5,286 bases of DNA from assembly GCA_003695135.1 (NCBI GenBank), contig RFIR01000177.1, positions 1 to 5,286 on the forward strand, written 5' to 3'. The notes under the pieces were generated by a model. The model worked only from the letters and a program-made list of their open reading frames with translations. It had not been told where the DNA came from and ran no database searches. Within the stretch, counting starts at the first letter, position 1; each line of letters begins with the position of its first letter. This stretch comes from Alphaproteobacteria bacterium (GTDB taxonomy: Bacteria > Pseudomonadota > Alphaproteobacteria > Rhodobacterales > Rhodobacteraceae). This document shows, in pieces, positions 1-4,478 of the stretch. The position numbers were made by a program, and so were the translations under genes.

Positions 1-48
1 CTCGGAACCGTGCTCGCGCCGATGGCATCGATCGCGCAGCCGCCGTGA
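1..48 (+). CDS. possible C-terminal end of an unidentified upstream gene (partial)
   Basis: Reading frame 1 is open from the window edge to a TGA at 46-48 and gives the 15-residue tail LGTVLAPMASIAQPP. If real, this gene converges on tig with only four bases between the two stop codons. The fragment is small-residue rich and too short to assign to a family. The other two plus frames are also open across this stretch, so the call rests only on a plausible stop placed just before the tig stop. No terminator hairpin is visible between the two genes. Confidence 0.3.
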   Translation, partial: LGTVLAPMASIAQPP

Positions 49-52
49 ACGC

Positions 53-1378
53 TCAATCCTCGTCGAGCGCCTCGACGGCCTTCTGCAGCTCGTCCCTGCT
101 CACCGACCTGTCCGTGACCTGGGCCAGCTCGAGGATGTAGTCGATCACCTTGTCCTCGAAGATCGGGGCACGGATCGCCTGGACAATCTGTTCGTTCTGG
201 CGGGCGAAATCGAAATACTCCTTCTCGCGGCCGCGATAGCGCATCGCCTGGCGCATGATGGCCTGGTTGAGCTCGGTCTCCGAGACCTGGACCTCGGCCT
301 TCTGCCCGGCATCGGCCAGCAGCAGGCCCAGACGCACCCGGCGCTCGGCCAGCCGCCTGTGTTCCTCGGTGGGCTCGATCTCCCCGTGATCGTGGCCTTC
401 CTCCTCGGGGTGCTCCTCGTGCCACAGCTGATGGGCGACCGATTTCGCCTCCTCCTCGACCAGCGATTCCGGCAGGGTGAAGCTGACCGTCTCGTCGAGC
501 TGATCCATCAGCTTGCGCTTGAGCACGGCTCGGGCGGCATCCCTGTATTCCTGCTCCAGCCGCTCCGAGATCTGGCTGCGCAGATCGTCGAGGTTCTCCG
601 CGCCGTATTTCTCGGCCAGTGCATCGTCGATCGGGGCGGGAACCGGCCTGCGCACCTCCTTGACGGTGCAGGAAAACACCGCCTCCTTGCCGGCGAGGTT
701 CTTCGCGCCGTAATCCTCGGGGAAGGTGACGGTCACGTCCTTTTGCGTGCCCGCCTCGACGCCGATCAGCTGCTCCTCGAAGCCAGGGATGAAGCTTTCC
801 GAGCCGAGGACCAGCGGAAAATCCTCCGCCGCGCCGCCATCGAAGGCCTCGCCATCGATGCGACCGACGAAATCGAACACGATCTGGTCGCCCTTCTCGG
901 CCGGCCCCTCCTTGGGCTCGTAGGTCTCGGCCGAGCTGGCGAGGTTTTCCAGCGCCTCCTCGATCGCGGCGTCGTCGACCTCGACCACCAGCCGCTCCAG
1001 CTTCAGCGCCGAGAAATCGACCTCCGGCACCTCGGGCATCTTTTCATAGGACATCTCGAGGGTGAGATCCTCGCCCTCGGCCCATTTCTCGTTGGTGATC
1101 CTGATCTCGGGCTGCAGCGCCGGCCGGTCGCCCGATTCCTTGAAATGGGCCTGGATGGCGTCGTCGACCACCTCCTGCATGGCCTCGCCCAGCATCGACT
1201 TGCCGAAGAGCTTCTTCATCAGCGCCGGCGGCACCTTGCCCTTGCGGAAGCCCTTCATGTGGAAGTCCGCGCGCGCCGCATCGAGCTTGGCGGTCATCTT
1301 CTCTTCCACCACCCCGGCCTCGAGGGTGATCGAATAGCTGCGCTTGAGACCTTCGTTGAGCGTTTCGGTGACCTGCAT
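53..1378 (-). CDS. tig: trigger factor, ribosome-associated chaperone and prolyl isomerase
   Basis: Trigger factor docks near the ribosomal exit tunnel and shields and folds nascent chains. The 441-residue product has the family's usual length and three-domain order. The N-terminal ribosome-binding domain (about 1-115) carries the signature GFRKGKVP at residues 43-50, the loop that contacts protein L23. The FKBP-type isomerase domain lies at about 155-242, with GSESFIPGFEEQLIG at 192-206. The C-terminal helical chaperone arms follow. Residues 316-340 are rich in His and Glu (HEEHPEEEGHDHGE), an acidic segment that I recall from other alphaproteobacterial trigger factors. The start at 1378 (MQVTETLNEG) is chosen because family proteins begin here and AAGGA lies seven bases upstream. 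A farther in-frame start at 1477 would run into the tRNA gene. The gene is downstream of tRNA-Leu on the same strand. I am very sure of the family. Confidence 0.97.
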   Translation of the reverse strand: MQVTETLNEGLKRSYSITLEAGVVEEKMTAKLDAARADFHMKGFRKGKVPPALMKKLFGKSMLGEAMQEVVDDAIQAHFKESGDRPALQPEIRITNEKWAEGEDLTLEMSYEKMPEVPEVDFSALKLERLVVEVDDAAIEEALENLASSAETYEPKEGPAEKGDQIVFDFVGRIDGEAFDGGAAEDFPLVLGSESFIPGFEEQLIGVEAGTQKDVTVTFPEDYGAKNLAGKEAVFSCTVKEVRRPVPAPIDDALAEKYGAENLDDLRSQISERLEQEYRDAARAVLKRKLMDQLDETVSFTLPESLVEEEAKSVAHQLWHEEHPEEEGHDHGEIEPTEEHRRLAERRVRLGLLLADAGQKAEVQVSETELNQAIMRQAMRYRGREKEYFDFARQNEQIVQAIRAPIFEDKVIDYILELAQVTDRSVSRDELQKAVEALDED

Positions 1379-1385
1379 TGCCGCG

Positions 1386-1390
1386 TCCTT
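1386..1390 (-). promoter_or_regulatory. ribosome binding site fixing the tig start
   Basis: The minus strand reads AAGGA here, seven bases before the ATG at 1378. It supports the 441-residue trigger factor over the longer frame opening at 1477, whose extra 33 residues are low-complexity and partly encoded by the tRNA 3' end. Confidence 0.8.
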
Positions 1391-1404
1391 CGTCTTCGTC
1401 CTGC

Positions 1405-1428
1405 CCGATTCGGCCGCCCGCGAATCGG
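1405..1428. other. perfect 8-bp stem-loop in the tRNA-Leu/tig spacer
   Basis: CCGATTCG (1405-1412) and CGAATCGG (1421-1428) are exact inverted repeats around an eight-base GC-rich loop. On the minus strand, which is the transcribed one, the hairpin sits 19 bases after the encoded CCA of the tRNA and 14 bases before the tig Shine-Dalgarno. It is preceded, not followed, by TTTT, so it does not look like an intrinsic terminator for the tRNA. It could mark an RNA processing site, stabilise the tig mRNA 5' end after tRNA release, or bind a protein. The function is inference. Confidence 0.6.
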
Positions 1429-1447
1429 AAAACCCTTCCCGGCGTCG

Positions 1448-1532
1448 TGGTGCGGGCGGAGGGACTCGAACCCCCACGCCTTGCGGCGCCAGATCCTAAA
1501 TCTGGTGCGTCTACCAGTTCCGCCACGCCCGC
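1448..1532 (-). tRNA. tRNA-Leu, anticodon UAG
   Basis: The 85-base gene folds as a class II tRNA. The acceptor stem GCGGGCG (1532-1526) pairs exactly with CGCCCGC (1458-1452), followed by discriminator A and an encoded CCA (1450-1448). The anticodon stem is CCAGA/TCTGG around loop TTTAGGA, with TAG at 1498-1496, reading CUA and, by wobble, other CUN codons. The long variable arm CGCC-GCAA-GGCG and the TTCGAGT T-loop fit tRNA-Leu, as does discriminator A. No transcription stop is seen between it and tig, so co-transcription is likely. Confidence 0.97.
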
Positions 1533-1572
1533 GAATTCGGGGGCGGGTCCGCCGGCCCGCCTTTGGCTGCGG

Positions 1573-1601
1573 CTTCTAGCAGAGGCATGCGCGGAGGGTA
1601 A
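1573..1601 (-). promoter_or_regulatory. weak candidate promoter for tRNA-Leu and tig
   Basis: On the minus strand a TTACCC (1601-1596) and a TAGAAG (1578-1573) are 17 bases apart, and the second is preceded by TGC as in an extended -10. Transcription would begin about 34 bases before the tRNA. Each hexamer matches the sigma-70 consensus only partly, so this is a placement guess supported mainly by position. Confidence 0.3.
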
Positions 1602-1615
1602 GCGGAAAATTCCGC
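1602..1615. promoter_or_regulatory. 14-bp dyad GCGGAA-AA-TTCCGC, possible operator
   Basis: Six-base arms GCGGAA and TTCCGC flank two A residues. It abuts the upstream edge of the candidate -35 of the tRNA-Leu/tig promoter and lies 87 bases before the DUF922-like gene. The shape suits a dimeric regulator, but short dyads occur by chance in GC-rich DNA and no family is recognised. Confidence 0.25.
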
Positions 1616-1665
1616 CCCGCCGGCCCCATCATGCCCCCTGCCCGATCCCCTCCGCGGCGAAACGG

Positions 1666-1674
1666 TGGTATGAT
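1666..1674 (+). promoter_or_regulatory. candidate extended -10 promoter for the DUF922-like gene
   Basis: TGGTATGAT combines a TGN extension with TATGAT (1669-1674), five of six bases matching the -10 consensus. No good -35 is present 17 bases upstream, as often seen with extended -10 promoters. Transcription would start about 20 bases before the ATG at 1702, leaving just enough leader for the Shine-Dalgarno GAGG at 1691-1694. Confidence 0.4.
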
Positions 1675-1701
1675 GAAACTGCGAAACCGTGAGGTGACAA
1701 C

Positions 1702-2178
1702 ATGAAAGTCGCGGAAACGATTCCGAAGCCGGCGATGAAGACCTTCACCGTGAAGGGCAAGACCATAGTCGAGGTCTTCAACGCGCTGGAGAAGCACAAG
1801 TGGTGGGGACGCTACCGATCCAACGAAAGCGCCCGCTGGACCGGCAGCGGCAAGATGATGAACCGGATCAGCGTGACCGCCAAGCCGGTCATCTATCTGC
1901 CGGTCTGGGCCAACTACAAGTCGGTGAACAAGCCGTCGCAGAAATCCTGGGACAAGATGCTCAAGGCGCTGAAAAAACACGAGGAACATCACCACACCAT
2001 CTTCACCGAAGAGGTGGCGGCGTGGAAGAAGGAGATGGAGGCAGACGGCGACCAGTCCAAATCCGATGTCGAGGCCGCGTGGAAGGCGTTCAAGAAGAAC
2101 ACGCAGAAGGCGCAGGACGACTACGACAAGCGTACCAATCACGGCGAGAAGGAAGGGGTGGTTCTCGAGCAGCCCTGA
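1702..2178 (+). CDS. DUF922-like putative zinc peptidase, no signal peptide
   Basis: The 158-residue, lysine-rich protein resembles the DUF922 family, which is predicted to hold zinc-dependent peptidases; no reaction or substrate is known to me. It shows the zinc-site pattern HExxH as HEEHH at 93-97, in the context WDKMLKALKKHEEHHHTIF. A C-terminal YDKRTNHG at 141-148 could supply a further ligand (His147). The N-terminal strand-helix TFTVKGKTIVEVFNALEKH (14-32) fits the family's opening. Family members are usually exported, but here there is no hydrophobic leader. An in-frame stop at 1690-1692, four codons before the ATG, rules out a longer N-terminus. GAGG at 1691-1694 is a suitable ribosome site. 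Its last 40 bases overlap the convergent nnr gene. The family assignment is from memory of its motifs and the peptidase activity is inference. Confidence 0.75.
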   Translation: MKVAETIPKPAMKTFTVKGKTIVEVFNALEKHKWWGRYRSNESARWTGSGKMMNRISVTAKPVIYLPVWANYKSVNKPSQKSWDKMLKALKKHEEHHHTIFTEEVAAWKKEMEADGDQSKSDVEAAWKAFKKNTQKAQDDYDKRTNHGEKEGVVLEQP

Positions 2179-3902
2179 GCGGCGCGAAGCCCCGGATCGC
2201 GCAGCACCGCCGGCAGCGCCTCGGGAAGATCCTCCGCGATCAGGCCGGGGCCGAAATATCGGGCGCATCCGACATGCAGCCAGGCGCCGGTCCCGGCGGC
2301 CTGCATCGGAGAGAAGCCGCGCGCCAGAAGCCCGGTGATGAATCCGGCCAGCACGTCGCCCGCGCCGGCCGTGGCAAGCCAGGGCGCGGCACGTTCATAG
2401 CAAGCGGCGTTGATCGCGCAGCTGCCATCGGGCGCGGCGATCACCGTGTCTGCGCCTTTCAGCAATACCACGCATCCGGCACGTGCAGCCGCCTCGCGCG
2501 CGGCATCGACCCTTGAAAAGGCTGGGCCCTTTGCGGCCGGCGCGTCGAGCCTGTCCCTGATGTCGGGAAACAGCCGGCCAAACTCGCCCATATGCGGGGT
2601 CAGCACGCAGCCTTCGTGAAGCAGGTCGAACAGCGCGGCCGGGTCGTCGCGAAAGGCGGTCAGCGCATCGGCATCGAGGACAACGGCAATCGGTCGCGTC
2701 GAGGGTGCGCCATGAATGCGCACCCTACCGGGGTCATCTCGATCCGCAACTAGTCGGTCTTCGCTACGGCCGTAGGGTGCGCCTTCAGGGCGCACCCCGC
2801 GCGCCACTCCTCGCCCATCCTCCCCGCCGCCGTAGGGTGCGCATTCATGGCGCACCGCGGGCGCCGCCGCCAGCACCGCCGGCACCAGTTCGCGCGCCCG
2901 CTCGATCCCCAGCCCCGGCCCGAGGCAGATCGCATTGACCTTCCGCGCCGCGATCTCCTCGTGCAGCCTTTCGACACCGCCGATCGGCGCGAGCATGATC
3001 GCATCGAGCCGTGCGGCGTTCTCCTGCAAGGCTGCCGGCGGACAGCCCACCGTCACGAGCCCCGCCCCGATGCGCAGCGCGCCGCGCGCGGCCAACCGGC
3101 CCGCGCCGCCCCGGCCCGGCCCGCCGGAGAGGATCAGGGCGTGGCCATGGGCGTATTTGTGACCCCCGGCCTTGCCCAGCCCGGGCGACGGGGCGGTCAG
3201 CCGGATGATGTCGCCCCCCTCGGACGCGGCAGGCGACGGCCGGGGCAGCCCGATATCGGCGATGGCGACCTTGCCGCAACGCGCGGGGCCATCGGCCAGG
3301 TAATGGCCGGGCTTGGCGGTGTGAAATGTGACGGTGAGATCGCAGCTGCAAGCCGCGCTGAGGCTGCGGCCGCTGTCCGAGCAGAGCCCGGAGGGGATGT
3401 CGACGGCCACGCATCGCGCCGGGACCGGATCACGCCGCCTGAGGCGCTCGATCTCCCTCAGCACCGGGATGAGATCGTCCCTGAGCGGCCGGGTCAGGCC
3501 GGTTCCGAACAGCGCATCGACGATCAGCGCGGGTGGAGCCGCGGCGACGGCATCGGCGGGCATGTCGAGCAGCCCCCCGGTTTGGCCAAGTCGCACCCAC
3601 CGCTCGCAATTGGTGCGCGCATCGGGGGGCAGTCTGGCCTGATCGCCATAGAGATAGAGCGCGACCTCCCAGCCTCGGGCATGCAGCAGCCTTGCCACCA
3701 CGAACCCGTCGCCGCCATTGTTGCCGGGTCCGCACAGCACCAGCGCGCGGTGCGCGGTCCTGGCCAGCTCCGGCCATTCCGCGAAAACCGCCTCGACCAC
3801 GCCACGCCCGGCGCGCTCCATCAGCTCCAGCCCGGTGACCTCGCCGCTGGCAATGGCGGCCTGTTCGATGGCCCGCATCCGGGCTGCTGTCAGCAATTCC
3901 AT
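2139..3902 (-). CDS. nnr: bifunctional NAD(P)H-hydrate epimerase / ADP-dependent NAD(P)H-hydrate dehydratase with in-frame insert
   Basis: The enzyme repairs hydrated NADH and NADPH: the N-terminal domain interconverts the R and S hydrates, and the C-terminal domain dehydrates S-NAD(P)HX using ADP. Residues 1-225 are the YjeF_N epimerase, with CGPGNNGGDGFVVAR at 57-71, DALFGTGL at 129-136 and VAVDIPSGL at 165-173. Residues 240-570 are the ribokinase-like dehydratase, with HKYAHGHALILSGGPG at 248-263, LGPGLG at 327-332, VLDADAL at 408-414, LTPHMGEFGRLF at 434-445 and TAGAGDVLAG at 511-520 (catalytic Asp516). All core motifs are intact. At 587 residues it is longer than I expect; about 52 extra residues (351-402) are encoded by REP-like palindromes inserted just before VLDADAL. 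The last 13 residues run into the opposite DUF922-like gene. The start at 3902 has AAGG seven bases upstream. It is divergent from glnB. Confidence 0.95.
   Translation of the reverse strand: MELLTAARMRAIEQAAIASGEVTGLELMERAGRGVVEAVFAEWPELARTAHRALVLCGPGNNGGDGFVVARLLHARGWEVALYLYGDQARLPPDARTNCERWVRLGQTGGLLDMPADAVAAAPPALIVDALFGTGLTRPLRDDLIPVLREIERLRRRDPVPARCVAVDIPSGLCSDSGRSLSAACSCDLTVTFHTAKPGHYLADGPARCGKVAIADIGLPRPSPAASEGGDIIRLTAPSPGLGKAGGHKYAHGHALILSGGPGRGGAGRLAARGALRIGAGLVTVGCPPAALQENAARLDAIMLAPIGGVERLHEEIAARKVNAICLGPGLGIERARELVPAVLAAAPAVRHECAPYGGGEDGRGVARGVRPEGAPYGRSEDRLVADRDDPGRVRIHGAPSTRPIAVVLDADALTAFRDDPAALFDLLHEGCVLTPHMGEFGRLFPDIRDRLDAPAAKGPAFSRVDAAREAAARAGCVVLLKGADTVIAAPDGSCAINAACYERAAPWLATAGAGDVLAGFITGLLARGFSPMQAAGTGAWLHVGCARYFGPGLIAEDLPEALPAVLRDPGLRAAQGCSRTTPSFSP
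2704..2728 (-). repeat. REP-like palindrome, copy A (inverted)
   Basis: Read on the minus strand this 25-base unit starts with GTAG and continues GGTGCGC, a seven-base loop ATTCATG and GCGCACC. It is the exact reverse complement of copy C at 2832-2856. The stem extends to AGGGTGCGC/GCGCACCCT (9 bp, 2702-2710 and 2718-2726). In the nnr frame it encodes GRVRIHGAP. A GTAG foot beside an imperfect hairpin is the mark of REP sequences used by RAYT transposases. Confidence 0.85.
2772..2796 (+). repeat. REP-like palindrome, copy B
   Basis: This copy lies in plus orientation with a GTAG head at 2772-2775. The nine-base arms GGGTGCGCC (2775-2783) and GGCGCACCC (2789-2797) enclose TTCAG. It differs from copy C at two of 25 positions, both in the loop. 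It is head-to-head with copy A (43 bases between) and in tandem with copy C (start-to-start 60 bases, a multiple of three). In the nnr frame it encodes VRPEGAPY. Confidence 0.85.
2832..2856 (+). repeat. REP-like palindrome, copy C
   Basis: Plus orientation with a GTAG head at 2832-2835. Seven-base arms GGTGCGC (2836-2842) and GCGCACC (2850-2856) enclose the loop ATTCATG. It is identical over 25 bases to the minus-strand reading of copy A. In the nnr frame it encodes VRHECAPY, in the same register as copy B. Confidence 0.85.
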
Positions 3903-3920
3903 CTCGGCACCTTCTCATTT

Positions 3921-3937
3921 TGCCCGCCCTTTGGGCA
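3921..3937. promoter_or_regulatory. NtrC-type binding site 1
   Basis: TGCCCGCCCTTTGGGCA is a 17-base dyad with the spacing TGC-N11-GCA found in NtrC sites (enteric form TGCACC-N5-GGTGCA). It starts 19 bases upstream of the nnr start codon and about 160 bases upstream of glnB. In Rhodobacter capsulatus, NtrC is known to act from tandem upstream sites on glnB with the housekeeping sigma factor rather than sigma-54. The assignment is inference from shape, spacing and the downstream genes. Confidence 0.6.
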
Positions 3938-3940
3938 GAA

Positions 3941-3957
3941 TGCCCAAAACATGGGCA
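3941..3957. promoter_or_regulatory. NtrC-type binding site 2
   Basis: TGCCCAAAACATGGGCA has six-base arms TGCCCA/TGGGCA around five bases, the 6-5-6 geometry of NtrC sites. It lies exactly 20 bases from site 1, about two helical turns, so two dimers would bind on the same face of the DNA. The tandem pair suits cooperative binding upstream of glnB-glnA. It could also affect nnr, whose start lies just beyond site 1. Confidence 0.65.
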
Positions 3958-3974
3958 GATTGGCCGGAATCTGC
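3955..3974. promoter_or_regulatory. perfect 7-bp dyad GCAGATT-N6-AATCTGC
   Basis: Seven-base arms at 3955-3961 and 3968-3974 surround GGCCGG. The left arm shares three bases (3955-3957) with NtrC-type site 2. It may be an operator for a second regulator competing with NtrC, or a chance extension of the dyad-rich region. No regulator family is recognised. Confidence 0.4.
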
Positions 3975-4043
3975 ACCCGACACGTCCTCACGCACTCATA
4001 TCCGTTTGAAACCGCCGGGGCGACGTGGTTTGGCGGCGCGGTG

Positions 4044-4071
4044 CAGCCCGCGCGACGCGATCCGCGGGCTG
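4044..4071 (+). other. GC-rich stem-loop in the glnB leader
   Basis: CAGCCCGCG (4044-4052) and CGCGGGCTG (4063-4071) form a nine-base perfect stem with a ten-base loop. It ends 11 bases before the glnB Shine-Dalgarno AGGGGAG (4083-4089). No T tract follows, so it is not an intrinsic terminator. If the transcript starts upstream of it, it would sit in the 5' leader and could affect stability or access of ribosomes. Confidence 0.5.
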
Positions 4072-4095
4072 GAACGGATGTCAGGGGAGCGGGCC

Positions 4096-4434
4096 ATGAA
4101 GAAGATCGAGGCAATCATCAAGCCCTTCAAGCTCGACGAGGTGAAGGAGGCGCTTCAGGAGGTCGGTATTCAGGGGCTTTCGGTGATCGAGGCCAAGGGC
4201 TTCGGGCGCCAGAAGGGCCATACCGAGCTTTATCGCGGTGCCGAATACGTCGTCGATTTCCTGCCCAAGGTGAAGATCGAGGTGGTGCTGGGCGACGAGC
4301 TGGCCGAGCCGGCGATCGAGGCGATCGTCAACGCGGCCAAGACCGGCAAGATCGGCGACGGCAAGATCTTCGTCTACCCGGTCGAACAGGCGATCCGCAT
4401 CCGCACCGGCGAAGAAGGGCCGGACGCACTCTGA
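4096..4434 (+). CDS. glnB: nitrogen regulatory protein PII
   Basis: PII is a cytosolic trimeric sensor of 2-oxoglutarate, ATP/ADP and, through uridylylation by GlnD, glutamine. In related bacteria it controls NtrB and the adenylyltransferase GlnE, and hence NtrC activity and glutamine synthetase. The 112-residue product has the standard length. It shows the N-terminal strand MKKIEAIIKPFKLDEVKEAL, the T-loop with Tyr51 (uridylylation site, in RGAEYVVDFLPK) and the nucleotide-binding B-loop TGKIGDGKIFV at 83-93. The start at 4096 is taken because PII proteins begin MKKIEA and AGGGGAG lies six bases upstream. An in-frame ATG at 4078 would add six residues but precedes that ribosome site. It is followed after 44 bases by glnA, the usual order in alphaproteobacteria. 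Linkage to glnA favours GlnB over the paralogue GlnK. Confidence 0.96.
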   Translation: MKKIEAIIKPFKLDEVKEALQEVGIQGLSVIEAKGFGRQKGHTELYRGAEYVVDFLPKVKIEVVLGDELAEPAIEAIVNAAKTGKIGDGKIFVYPVEQAIRIRTGEEGPDAL

Positions 4435-4478
4435 CCGCAACAGGTCTATCCAGTTTTCCGAATGCGAAGGACGTCAAG

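Larger units (their letters stand above)
2697..2852 (-). other. in-frame insert carrying a REP-like cluster within nnr
   Basis: Removing these 52 codons (residues 351-402) would join APAV directly to RPIAVVLDADAL, the normal run of helix, loop and strand in this family. The insert contains three palindromic elements plus non-repeated filler at 2729-2771 and 2797-2831. The filler uses codons unlike the rest of the gene (CTA, GTT, CGA, GAT). The encoded peptide is rich in Arg, Gly, Asp and Pro and probably forms an exposed disordered loop. The exact edges are inferred, since no target duplication is visible and no uninterrupted relative was aligned. Confidence 0.8.

Noticed and set aside
1405..1428. 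Intrinsic terminator for the tRNA-Leu transcript
   Set aside because: On the minus strand the hairpin is preceded by TTTT and followed by GCAGGACG, so it lacks the downstream T run of a terminator.
1379..1477. Longer N-terminus for trigger factor starting at 1477
   Set aside because: It would add 33 low-complexity residues, begin inside the tRNA-Leu gene and ignore the good ribosome site before 1378. Family proteins start at MQVTET-like sequence.
359..1579. Long plus-strand open frame of about 400 codons opposite tig
   Set aside because: It is the antisense shadow of a clear trigger factor gene, rich in Leu, Arg, Asp and His as expected from GC-biased codon positions, and it runs through the tRNA gene.
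1576..2268. Minus-strand open frame opposite the DUF922-like gene
   Set aside because: The composition is typical of an antisense shadow and it overlaps both nnr and the better supported plus-strand gene, which has a ribosome site and family motifs.
2704..2856. CRISPR array
   Set aside because: There are only three units, one inverted, each itself palindromic with unequal spacers, all within an open coding frame; REP-like elements explain them better.
2705..2938. Short plus-strand open frame starting in the REP cluster
   Set aside because: It begins at a GTG inside copy A without a ribosome site, lies wholly antisense to nnr and merely reflects that the palindromes read open in both directions.
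2139..3902. nnr as a pseudogene because of the insert
   Set aside because: The frame is continuous, the motifs of both domains are intact and a ribosome site precedes the start. Nothing in the sequence shows loss of function, although activity is not proven.
3961..3975. Sigma-54 promoter TGG-N10-TGCA upstream of glnB
   Set aside because: The GG and GC dinucleotides are nine rather than ten bases apart, which sigma-54 does not tolerate well, and the site directly abuts the proposed NtrC dyads, too close for an enhancer arrangement.
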